Of a DNA stretch of 11,358 bases, positions 1 to 6,410 are shown piece after piece (positions within the stretch are counted from its first letter, which is position 1; each line of letters starts with the position of its first letter). The stretch comes from Nitrospirota bacterium (GTDB lineage: Bacteria > Nitrospirota > Thermodesulfovibrionia > Thermodesulfovibrionales > UBA6898). The DNA lies in NCBI GenBank assembly GCA_029858145.1, contig JAOUFP010000040.1:1-11358 (forward strand), given 5' to 3'. Position numbers and translations under genes: made by a program. Under the pieces are notes generated by a model. The model did not search any database. It was not told the origin of the DNA and saw only the letters and a program-made list of their open reading frames with translations.

Positions 1-1
1 T

Positions 2-721
2 TCAGGCCAGGCGTCTGCCGAACTGACGGCCATACCGAATCACGACCGCATCAGCATCGATTTCTTCTATCACGGCAGCAGTGTCAGCGTGAGGGGCGTA
101 TCAGACCCTGACGCGGACCTGGTCATAAAAATATCTGCTCCCGACGGCCACCAGGCGCTCAGGCAAAAGGGAAAGGTCGGAGGACTTCTGTGGATGAATG
201 TCGGTACGATTAATTTTGAAAACGTGCCTTCACTCTATTTTCTTTCCAGTTCCAAAAAGCTGGATGATATCCTGAGCAGCGACGAGATGGCGAAGGATGT
301 GCTCGGCTACGAGGCGCTCGAAAAGCATGTGGAAATGGAGCCGGTCAAAGATGAGAATGAAAGGGCGAAATGGTTCGGTGAGTTCGTTAAATTTAAAGAG
401 AATTCAAAGCTCTTTTCAGTATCTTCCGGCAATATAACGTTCAGCCGGAAGGACGGCAAACAGAACTATTACACCCTCTTTGACTGGCCCTATCAGGCGC
501 CTCCGGGTGAGTATACCGTCACAGTGTATGCGGTAAAAAATAACAGGATCGTGGAAAAGGCCGAATCCAAAGTCCGGGTGGAACAGGCGGGCATCGTCAA
601 GAGTCTTGCAGGTATGGCAAAAAACAACGCGTCTGTTTACGGCATCCTGTCTATCCTCGCCGCGCTCGGCGCAGGTTTTGGAGTGGGTCTGATATTCAGA
701 AAAGGCGGAGGTGCCCATTAA
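2..721 (+). CDS. TIGR02186-like membrane-anchored envelope protein, 5' end missing
   Basis: The reading frame is open from base 2, so the true start lies outside the window; the GTG at 89 is internal, because clear protein sequence (an AELTAIPNHDRISIDFFYHG-like stretch) precedes it. About 239 residues are visible. The pattern of a beta-rich extracytoplasmic part (a GGLLWMNVGTINFENVPSLYF segment, and a Pro-Gly-Glu-Tyr-Thr-Val-Thr-Val strand near the end) followed by one C-terminal membrane helix (around NNASVYGILSILAALGAGFG) and a short basic tail resembles the uncharacterised TIGR02186 / Alph_Pro_TM family, from recall of that family. Only the signal peptide and a few residues are probably missing. 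Members often sit beside TauE/SafE-type exporters, which cannot be checked here. The stop lies 2 nt before the next start, and the GGAGGT ribosome site of the stress-protein gene (707-712) is inside this gene, so the two are probably co-translated. The molecular function is unknown. Confidence 0.7.
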   Translation, partial: SGQASAELTAIPNHDRISIDFFYHGSSVSVRGVSDPDADLVIKISAPDGHQALRQKGKVGGLLWMNVGTINFENVPSLYFLSSSKKLDDILSSDEMAKDVLGYEALEKHVEMEPVKDENERAKWFGEFVKFKENSKLFSVSSGNITFSRKDGKQNYYTLFDWPYQAPPGEYTVTVYAVKNNRIVEKAESKVRVEQAGIVKSLAGMAKNNASVYGILSILAALGAGFGVGLIFRKGGGAH

Positions 722-723
722 TC

Positions 724-1581
724 ATGTATAACACAATAGTAGTAGGCTTTGACGGCTCTGAATACAGCAGGGCAGCGCTCATAGAGTCGGCCAACCGGAT
801 ACGAAAACATGGAGGCAAGCTGATACTTCTCAGTGCCGTTTACTTTGACGAGGAAGAGTACGGAAATAAGCCGGAGCAGCTCGAAAAACGCATGACGTCA
901 GGGCAGAAATTATGCTCTCAGGCTAAAGATATGGTGCAAAAGGAGTTTGGTATAGAGATAGAGTCTCTTGTCTGTGAAGGGGAGCCCCACGAAGTGATCG
1001 CACGGACCGCCCAGGAAAAAAACGCCGACCTGATCGCCATGGGGACCCATGGGAGAAGGGGGATAAAGCGGTTCATTATGGGAAGCGTTACATCGGGAGT
1101 GATCGGAAATGCATCCTGCGATGTGCTTGTGGTGAAGAAGCAGTGCACGGCATGCACCGGTGTATATGAGAGCCTGCTTGTCCCCTTCGACGGTTCGGAG
1201 TTCAGCAAAAAGGCCCTTTCCCACGCGCGTGCATTGTCGAAAGACGATGGCGCGGAGATCACCGCGCTGTATGTCATCCCGAGGTATGAGGAGATGATCG
1301 GTTTCATGAAGACAGACGCGATAAAGGACAGTCTTTACCGTGAGGCAGGGAGGATCATCGAAATGGCAAAAGAAGGCGTGACCGGCAACGGCGCCACCCT
1401 GGCGACCGCGATTGAAGAAGGGCATGCCGCGGACAAGATCGTTGAAATGGCCAATAAGATGAAGAGCGATCTGATCGTGATCGGCAGCCACGGCTGGAGG
1501 GGGGTCAGCAAGGCGATCCTCGGCAGCACCACCGAGCGTGTCATCATGGACGCATCCTGCCCGATACTGGTAGTAAAGTGA
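724..1581 (+). CDS. Tandem-domain universal stress protein (UspA family), 285 aa
   Basis: Two Usp domains are fused: residues about 1-138 and 148-285. Each begins with the typical strand and acidic loop (IVVGFDGSEYS; LLVPFDGSEFS) and ends with the nucleotide-binding signature G-x2-G-x9-G-S/T: G107, G110, G120-S121 in the first and G254, G257, G267-S268 in the second. Both halves therefore look able to bind ATP, as known for the MJ0577-like branch of the family. The linker carries a C-x-x-C pair (C141, C144), which might form a disulfide or bind a metal; that is inference. Usp proteins are cytoplasmic and accumulate under starvation, oxidative or membrane stress; the specific role here is not visible. 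The start is ATG 724 with GGAGGT 11 nt upstream, inside the preceding gene, which suggests translational coupling to that envelope protein. Translation ends in two in-frame stops, TGA then TAA. Confidence 0.95.
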   Translation: MYNTIVVGFDGSEYSRAALIESANRIRKHGGKLILLSAVYFDEEEYGNKPEQLEKRMTSGQKLCSQAKDMVQKEFGIEIESLVCEGEPHEVIARTAQEKNADLIAMGTHGRRGIKRFIMGSVTSGVIGNASCDVLVVKKQCTACTGVYESLLVPFDGSEFSKKALSHARALSKDDGAEITALYVIPRYEEMIGFMKTDAIKDSLYREAGRIIEMAKEGVTGNGATLATAIEEGHAADKIVEMANKMKSDLIVIGSHGWRGVSKAILGSTTERVIMDASCPILVVK

Positions 1582-1598
1582 TAATGGTAAGCCCTTCC

Positions 1599-1616
1599 TG
1601 AGGCCTTCCTCATTTT
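1599..1616 (+). terminator. Weak intrinsic terminator candidate after the universal stress protein gene
   Basis: A 5-bp stem (TGAGG 1599-1603, CCTCA 1608-1612) with a CCTT loop is followed directly by TTTT (1613-1616). It is 17 nt past the stop codon. The stem is short and the T run is only four, so this is a weak candidate. Together with the larger hairpin just downstream it marks a likely transcript boundary. Confidence 0.3.
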
Positions 1617-1622
1617 CAGGCA

Positions 1623-1677
1623 GCGGCGAAAAGGTTCAGCTGCGGGATGTTCCCCCTCTGCTGGACCTTGTCGCCGC
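1623..1677. repeat. 18-bp imperfect inverted repeat forming a long hairpin
   Basis: The left arm at 1623-1640 and the right arm at 1660-1677 are reverse complements over 18 positions, apart from one A/G mismatch (1630 with 1670) and one T/G pair (1636 with 1664) that would be a G-U wobble in RNA. The 19-nt loop contains a further small GGGA/TCCC pairing (1644-1647 with 1651-1654). No T run follows, so it is not a standard terminator. It lies in the 153-nt spacer between the stress-protein gene and the DUF202 operon. It could be a transcript-stabilising hairpin, an attenuator, a REP-like element or a protein-binding palindrome; the sequence does not decide. Confidence 0.75.
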
Positions 1678-1734
1678 ATGGTTCAAGAAGAAAGTTTCGT
1701 ATGCCAGCTAAATTCAGAATAGGGTGTGCGTCAG

Positions 1735-3375
1735 ATGAAAGAAGACAGACTGCGGAGATTGACCGGCAGAGGCTTAATAACCGAAAGGGAACTCAAAAAT
1801 ATTGTCAGCGAGGCGGAGAATTCAGGTACGTATCCTGAAGAAATCCTGCTCGAGAACGGCGTCCCGGGATACGAGGTACTGCTCTCCCTCGCCGGCTATC
1901 ATGACTGCCCTTTTGTTGAATTCGACGAAAGCGTCCTGTTGTCCAGATCTCTTATTGAAAAAGTCGATATGGAGGAACTGAAAAGGCGCCTCTGGGTGCC
2001 GCTGTCGGTTTCTGAAGGGAGTGCCGAGGTGATCGCCTATATGCCCGGTGACCCACGACTCTGTGAACAAATACGACAGACCCTGCATGTCAGCAGCATT
2101 ACATTCCGCGTTGCATTGCCTTACGATATCATCAGGATCATTGAACATAACCAGGATGTGAATCCTCATTTCCCGCCTGCAGGCGGAAGGACCCCCCTTG
2201 CGATGGTGCGTACCTTTTTTGCCGACAGGAGGTCGCTCATGGCATGCCAGAGGACTGAACTTGCAAAAGGAAGAACGGGCCTCGCCTTCATCCGCACCGG
2301 TGTATCTTTCATTGCCATCGCGCTGCTGCTTCTGAGGGTCTTCGGGACAGGGTACCTTTTGTTCCTGGAGGTCCCTCTTTTCATATCCGGCATGGTTATG
2401 GCTTTTGACGGACTTGTCTGGTATATACCCGCGCGAAGAAAGGGGAAAAGGAAGACCGTCTGCAGAGCAACGGGACCTGTGCCGGGTGAGGCGGTGCTGA
2501 AGGTTTCGAATCCCGGAGACGATCCGGTCTTTTCGCGTTCTGAACCTGTGGCTGGAGCGCCTGAACTCCGTGTCTCCTGGTCGTCTCTGTCACCGGTCAT
2601 GCGGCGACGCTTCCTTGCAAGCGACAGGACTTATTATGCCGAAGAACGAACGCTGCTTGCCTGTTTCAGGACCGAGATGGCAAGGGCGAGGACAGGTCTT
2701 GCCTTTACACGGACAGGGTCTGCCTTTATCGGTCTCGGGATGGCCTTGTTGAGACAGTTTTCCGGTGGTCCATGGAGGCTATTTGACGCATTTATCCTGC
2801 TGACCGGAACAGTGATGGCATTTGAGGGTTTTTTCTGGTACTTCCCCGGCCGTCGCGCAGGCAACGAGGGATTGAAGGCCGTAAAGAGAATGACGGACGG
2901 AGAGAGCATCTGGGATTTTGTTTTCCCTCCATCGCGGAAGGGGGACAATTCCAATATAGCCTCTTCTTCAGTCCTCAGGAACCCCGGGCTTCCCGGCATA
3001 TGGGCAACAACGGGGCTGGCTCTAGAACGTACCGTGCTCGCGGAGAGAAGAAATGTAATGGCCCGGTTCCGCACGGTCATGGCGCGGTCGAGGACCGGCA
3101 TGGCCTTCATCCGGACCGGCATGAGCATATTCTCCATAGGGCTGGGACTCCAGCTCTATTTCGGCGCGGGCAGCGTTGCCTGGACGAGCTGCAACATCGT
3201 CCTGATGGTCTGCGGCATCCTGTTTATCGCCGATGGATTTACCTGGCATGTGCCTGCTGAAAAGATGAGGAAAGAGATGCCCTATTGCTTCGGTGATATG
3301 GAGATTATTGATCCTGATTACGGGAGACCGAATGCGGAATGGGGGAAGGCGGTTTTTAACCATGATGAAGTCTGA
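1735..3375 (+). CDS. GspE_N-like domain plus three expanded DUF202 membrane domains, 546 aa
   Basis: Residues about 1-140 resemble the N-terminal domain of type II secretion / type IV pilus ATPases (GspE_N, MshEN): a helical GLITERELKNIV part, then an alpha/beta part with WVPLSVSEGSAEVIAY, a GDP turn and a final DIIRII helix. The RLGxxL c-di-GMP motif is not kept, and no ATPase follows. Instead there are three DUF202 copies (about 152-234, 291-373, 425-508). Each starts with six heptads R-[T/S/N]-x-[L/M]-A-x-x and continues into two membrane helices ending in a W-Y/H-x-P motif. Arg occurs at 152-187, 291-326 and 432-460, always seven apart. Six membrane helices are expected in total. ATG 1735 is preferred over GTG 1726 because AGGG (1721-1724) sits 10 nt before it. 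The gene overlaps the next by 14 nt and heads a five-gene block. The function is unknown; DUF202 also forms the membrane part of yeast VTC polyphosphate polymerase. Confidence 0.85.
   Translation: MKEDRLRRLTGRGLITERELKNIVSEAENSGTYPEEILLENGVPGYEVLLSLAGYHDCPFVEFDESVLLSRSLIEKVDMEELKRRLWVPLSVSEGSAEVIAYMPGDPRLCEQIRQTLHVSSITFRVALPYDIIRIIEHNQDVNPHFPPAGGRTPLAMVRTFFADRRSLMACQRTELAKGRTGLAFIRTGVSFIAIALLLLRVFGTGYLLFLEVPLFISGMVMAFDGLVWYIPARRKGKRKTVCRATGPVPGEAVLKVSNPGDDPVFSRSEPVAGAPELRVSWSSLSPVMRRRFLASDRTYYAEERTLLACFRTEMARARTGLAFTRTGSAFIGLGMALLRQFSGGPWRLFDAFILLTGTVMAFEGFFWYFPGRRAGNEGLKAVKRMTDGESIWDFVFPPSRKGDNSNIASSSVLRNPGLPGIWATTGLALERTVLAERRNVMARFRTVMARSRTGMAFIRTGMSIFSIGLGLQLYFGAGSVAWTSCNIVLMVCGILFIADGFTWHVPAEKMRKEMPYCFGDMEIIDPDYGRPNAEWGKAVFNHDEV
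2188..2313 (+). repeat. Heptad array, DUF202 copy 1 (six heptads)
   Basis: This stretch encodes residues 152-193 of the three-copy DUF202 protein. Arg falls at 152, 159, 166, 173, 180 and 187, an exact seven-residue period, with Ala four residues after nearly every Arg. The last heptad is the start of a membrane helix. Confidence 0.9.
2605..2730 (+). repeat. Heptad array, DUF202 copy 2 (six heptads)
   Basis: This stretch encodes residues 291-332. Arg is at 291, 298, 305, 312, 319 and 326, with Thr after five of the six. The codons differ clearly from copy 1, so the duplication is old rather than a recent DNA-level amplification. Confidence 0.9.
3007..3132 (+). repeat. Heptad array, DUF202 copy 3 (first Arg replaced)
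   Basis: This stretch encodes residues 425-466. Arg is at 432, 439, 446, 453 and 460; the first unit has Thr425 in the Arg position but keeps the T-G-L-A pattern. It is otherwise the same array as in the other copies. Confidence 0.9.
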
Positions 3376-4621
3376 CGAAAGCAAGGTTGCATATGAGCAG
3401 GATGCCTCTTCTTTCCGGTATCGCGAAACACTGCGGTACGCGTCACTCATTACGTATGGAGTGCTGACGGCAGAAGCGCTCCGCGCTGCCGAAGAGAGCG
3501 CTGCAGCCAGGGGAATTGAGACGGAAGGGGTCCTCATGCGGGAATTCAGTGTCCCGAAACGCAGGCTTCTTGATGCATTGTCTGACTATTATCACTGCAG
3601 TCCCATTGAATACGACGAGCGGCTGCCGGTACCGCCGGAACTGCTCAGCGGACTGGACGGGGAAAGACTGTCGCTGAGCCAGTGGTTTCCCGTCGGAAAG
3701 GCGGGAGATACCGTAACTGTTGCGGCAGCCAATCCCCGTGATCCGGCGGTCTGTAAGGAAATCAGCACATATCTGAAAACAGAAACCTTTGAAATCAGGG
3801 TGGCGCTCAGTGAGGATATCCAGTGGTTTATCCTTGATTTTCTCCATGCGAGGCCGGGACACCTCGTCGGTACAGAGAGGACAGGACTCGCCTTCTGGAG
3901 AAACACCATGGCCCAGTGGCGGACCCGGCTGGCGTGCTACAGAAATGATATGGCGAAGGGAAGGACAGCCCTTGCTTTTCTCAGATGGGGACTCGGGTTT
4001 ATAGCGGTAACGAACTCGCTCATAAGGAAGCTGCCGCTGTGGCGCGGCGCATTTTTCCCATGGATAATCATGGGTGCCGGTTTTCTTATGGCCTCCTACG
4101 GCCTGGGCATGTATCTCAGGATACGGAAATCCCGTCTCCGGCCTCCCGGACACCACACGCTCGTTGAAGTGACCGCTGCAACGCTCCAGTTCCTCGAGGG
4201 GTATCATTTTATCGAAGATGCCGGCTCCGGCGTCCCGACAAAGAAAACGATGCTTGGCCGGCTCGGGGATTTTCCGGCGGACCACTGCACGATCCTTTAC
4301 CCGTCGCCGGCGAGTAAAGAACGCACCCAGCTTGCCCGCGAGAGGAATGTGCTGGCGGCCCAGAGAACGGTGGCGGCGTGCTACCGCACGATCTATGCCC
4401 GCGCCCGCACCGGCCTTGCATTTATCCGCACCGGCGTTTCCTTTGCGGGCCTCGGATTCGGTCTTATGCAGTATTTCGGTCTCAGTGTCTTCTCTCTGTT
4501 CGATTCGGTTCTTGTCGCATCAGGCATATTTCTGATCATCGACGGTTTTTTATGGTATCTTCCCGTCAGGAAGGAACAATCTGAGGTCCCGGGGTGCAGG
4601 GTGTTTCAGAAGGCCGGGTGA
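3362..4621 (+). CDS. GspE_N-like domain plus two expanded DUF202 membrane domains, 419 aa
   Basis: This is a shorter paralogue of the gene before it. Residues about 25-162 form the same GspE_N-like domain (SVPKRRLLDALSDYYHCSPIEY, then WFPVGKAGDTVTVAAANPRDP and the closing SEDIQWFI helix). The c-di-GMP RLGxxL motif is again absent. Two DUF202 copies follow (about 173-255 and 321-403), each with six heptads: Arg at 173-208 and 321-356, all seven apart. Each copy has two predicted membrane helices, four in total. Copy 1 is the most diverged, with Trp209 replacing the usual Thr and no W-Y-x-P ending. The linker at about 258-318 has no recognisable domain. ATG 3362 or ATG 3365 is the likely start: both follow GGGGGAAGG (3341-3349) and overlap the upstream stop, implying coupled translation. 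The in-frame ATG 3332 is possible but adds an atypical basic leader. The kinase gene starts 3 nt after the stop. Confidence 0.85.
   Translation: MMKSDESKVAYEQDASSFRYRETLRYASLITYGVLTAEALRAAEESAAARGIETEGVLMREFSVPKRRLLDALSDYYHCSPIEYDERLPVPPELLSGLDGERLSLSQWFPVGKAGDTVTVAAANPRDPAVCKEISTYLKTETFEIRVALSEDIQWFILDFLHARPGHLVGTERTGLAFWRNTMAQWRTRLACYRNDMAKGRTALAFLRWGLGFIAVTNSLIRKLPLWRGAFFPWIIMGAGFLMASYGLGMYLRIRKSRLRPPGHHTLVEVTAATLQFLEGYHFIEDAGSGVPTKKTMLGRLGDFPADHCTILYPSPASKERTQLARERNVLAAQRTVAACYRTIYARARTGLAFIRTGVSFAGLGFGLMQYFGLSVFSLFDSVLVASGIFLIIDGFLWYLPVRKEQSEVPGCRVFQKAG
3878..4003 (+). repeat. Heptad array, DUF202 copy 4 (six heptads)
   Basis: This stretch encodes residues 173-214 of the two-copy protein. 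Arg is at 173, 180, 187, 194, 201 and 208. Aromatic residues (Trp179, Trp186, Tyr193) occupy the position just before Arg in successive heptads, which is unusual among the five copies. Confidence 0.9.
4322..4447 (+). repeat. Heptad array, DUF202 copy 5 (six heptads)
   Basis: This stretch encodes residues 321-362. Arg is at 321, 328, 335, 342, 349 and 356. The last two heptads (ARTGLAF, IRTGVSF) are nearly identical to those of copy 1, so the membrane-proximal units are the most conserved. Confidence 0.9.
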
Positions 4622-4624
4622 AAA

Positions 4625-6019
4625 GTGAAAATAGAGCATAAAATCATCCTTTCGAATGTGTTCAATTTTGCGTTGATCCTCCTGACGGGGCTTTTTGCGA
4701 TCCAGAACCTGAACGCCGTTCTGACAAAACTCCGTTTCATAGAGATCGCCGATGACCTCAACGCGAACTTTCTCGAAATGAGGATATCCGAGAAAAATTA
4801 TTTTCTCTACGGGAACGCCGGGACGCTGCTCGAGATCAAAGACAAGATAAAAACCGCTGAATCCTCGATAGAGAACGCGAAAAATGATATTGTCAGGGCG
4901 GTCGGAGCAGGCAGTCTCTCCAGGCTCAGGTCATATCTGAAGGACTACTCGGAAATGGTGGATATGGTCATTGAGTTTCCGTCACGGGACATGAGGACCG
5001 AAGCGATGCTCAGGACTGCCGGAAAGACCCTGAGGGAATTCTCCGAGACAACCACCCGCCTCGAAAGAGAACGCATGAATACGATCATCGCGCGGTCGAA
5101 GGAGGTGATGCGCTACGCCTTCTGGGGCGTACTGGTCATGGCGATCCTCGTCAGCCATTTTATCTCGCAAAAGATACTTTCCTCCCTGAGGTCGATTGAA
5201 AAAATGACAACGACCATTTCACAGGGAGACTTCAGAAAGATCGAGGAGAGCAGGTCAAAGGATGAATTCGGTTCGCTCATCAACGCCATAAATGTCATGT
5301 CCGAGGAACTGAGCCACCGTGAGGAGGAGATCATTCAGTCCAGGAAGCTCGCTTCGCTCGGCATCCTCACCGCGGGAGTGGCGCATGAACTGACGAACCC
5401 TCTGAACAATATTTCGATGATGGCCCAGAATTTTACGGAGTACTATGATTCCCTCGGCAGGGAGGATAGGATAGGACTCATGACGAAGGTCGAGAGGGAA
5501 ACAGAGAGGATACAGGAGATCGTAAAGGATCTCCTCGATTTTTCGAAGCCGAAGGAGGCGAACCTTCAGGAAGCTGACATAAACAGTGTTATAGCGCGGA
5601 CGATGAAGCTCGTGCAGAACATGCTCGATATCTCGAATATCACGACAAAACTCGGTCTCGACGAAGGGCTGCCCGGGATCTATCTCGACGAACATCAGAT
5701 ACAGCAGGTGCTGGTGAATCTTATCACCAACGCGGTCCAGGCGATGTCATTGGGCGGGATGCTTTTTATTGGCACAAGACCGGGCAGAAGGGGCGACAGT
5801 ATCGAAATAACGGTGAAGGATTCGGGGAGGGGAATACCCCCCGAATTCCTCCCTCATATCTTCGACCCTTTCTTCAGCACCAAGGGAGACGGCGGGACAG
5901 GACTCGGTCTCTCCGTAAGCTACGGAATCATCAAAAATCACAGGGGTGATATCCGGGTCGAAAGCAAACCGGGCGTCGGAACGACGTTCACGATAGAATT
6001 GCCGGTGAACAATAATTAG
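4625..6019 (+). CDS. Membrane-bound sensor histidine kinase with HAMP domain, 464 aa
   Basis: The protein autophosphorylates on His and passes the phosphate to a receiver, very likely the one encoded next. Order of domains: membrane helix 1 (about 7-28), a helical periplasmic sensor (about 30-160) with the RISEKNYFLYG motif typical of four-helix-bundle sensors, membrane helix 2 (about 164-182), HAMP (about 183-235), and a HisKA domain with the phospho-acceptor H254 in GVAHELTNPL. The HATPase_c domain has N-box NLITNAVQAM (N365, N369), G1 box DSGRGIP (399-405), F-box FDPFFSTK (413-420) and G2 box GTGLGLS (424-430). All catalytic boxes are intact. The ligand cannot be read from the sequence. 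The start is GTG 4625, 3 nt after the preceding stop, with only a poor GGGTGA upstream, so translation is probably coupled. Being between the DUF202 proteins and the phosphotransferase suggests it governs or senses the state of that membrane system. Confidence 0.95.
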   Translation: MKIEHKIILSNVFNFALILLTGLFAIQNLNAVLTKLRFIEIADDLNANFLEMRISEKNYFLYGNAGTLLEIKDKIKTAESSIENAKNDIVRAVGAGSLSRLRSYLKDYSEMVDMVIEFPSRDMRTEAMLRTAGKTLREFSETTTRLERERMNTIIARSKEVMRYAFWGVLVMAILVSHFISQKILSSLRSIEKMTTTISQGDFRKIEESRSKDEFGSLINAINVMSEELSHREEEIIQSRKLASLGILTAGVAHELTNPLNNISMMAQNFTEYYDSLGREDRIGLMTKVERETERIQEIVKDLLDFSKPKEANLQEADINSVIARTMKLVQNMLDISNITTKLGLDEGLPGIYLDEHQIQQVLVNLITNAVQAMSLGGMLFIGTRPGRRGDSIEITVKDSGRGIPPEFLPHIFDPFFSTKGDGGTGLGLSVSYGIIKNHRGDIRVESKPGVGTTFTIELPVNNN

Positions 6020-6028
6020 GAGGAAAGT

Positions 6029-6397
6029 ATGGATCGTTACAGGGTTATGATTATCGACGACGAGAAGATCGTCGGGGACATGGCGAAGATGTCGCTTGAG
6101 CGCGAAGGGTATCTCGTCGAAACTTTCTTAAACGGTGAACCCGCATTGGCGCGCCTGAAAGAAGAAAGGTTTGATGTGGTCGTGACGGACCTCAAGATGA
6201 AGGGCGTCGACGGGATGGAGGTGCTCAGGACGGTGAAGGAGCTTTATCCCGATACAAAGGTGATCATGATAACGGCATTCGCAAATCTCGACACCGCTAT
6301 AGAGGCCCTGAGGGGAGATGTGCATGATTTCTTCCCGAAGCCGGTAAAGATAAGGGAACTCAAGGTCTCGATAGAACGCGCACTGGGCAGCCGGTGA
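6029..6397 (+). CDS. Stand-alone response regulator receiver (CheY-like), 122 aa
   Basis: This is a single receiver domain with all key residues: acidic pair D10-D11, phospho-acceptor D54 (VVTDLKMKG), switch Thr T82 (MITAF) and K104 (FFPKPVK). No DNA-binding or enzymatic output domain follows, and 122 residues is the normal length of a bare receiver. The output must therefore be a protein partner or a further phosphorelay step. AGGAGG (6018-6023) overlaps the stop of the kinase gene and lies 5 nt before ATG 6029, a strong site. The tight spacing makes the upstream kinase its likely partner. The next gene starts 13 nt after its stop, so the PEP-synthase-like protein is a candidate target; that is inference from position alone. 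Confidence 0.95.
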   Translation: MDRYRVMIIDDEKIVGDMAKMSLEREGYLVETFLNGEPALARLKEERFDVVVTDLKMKGVDGMEVLRTVKELYPDTKVIMITAFANLDTAIEALRGDVHDFFPKPVKIRELKVSIERALGSR

Positions 6398-6410
6398 GAG
6401 CGGCAGCGGC

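Noticed and set aside
1740..2160. c-di-GMP binding by the GspE_N-like domain
   Set aside because: The MshEN RLGxxL signature residues are absent, so binding cannot be claimed from sequence.
3443..4285. Long open frame on the minus strand (280 codons)
   Set aside because: It lies antisense to the two-copy DUF202 gene, whose protein has clear domain structure; the minus-strand product shows no recognisable pattern and is a codon-bias shadow.
2188..4447. Recent DNA-level tandem repeat or CRISPR-like array in the DUF202 genes
   Set aside because: The repetition is at protein level; codons differ widely between copies and there are no conserved spacers or direct DNA repeats.
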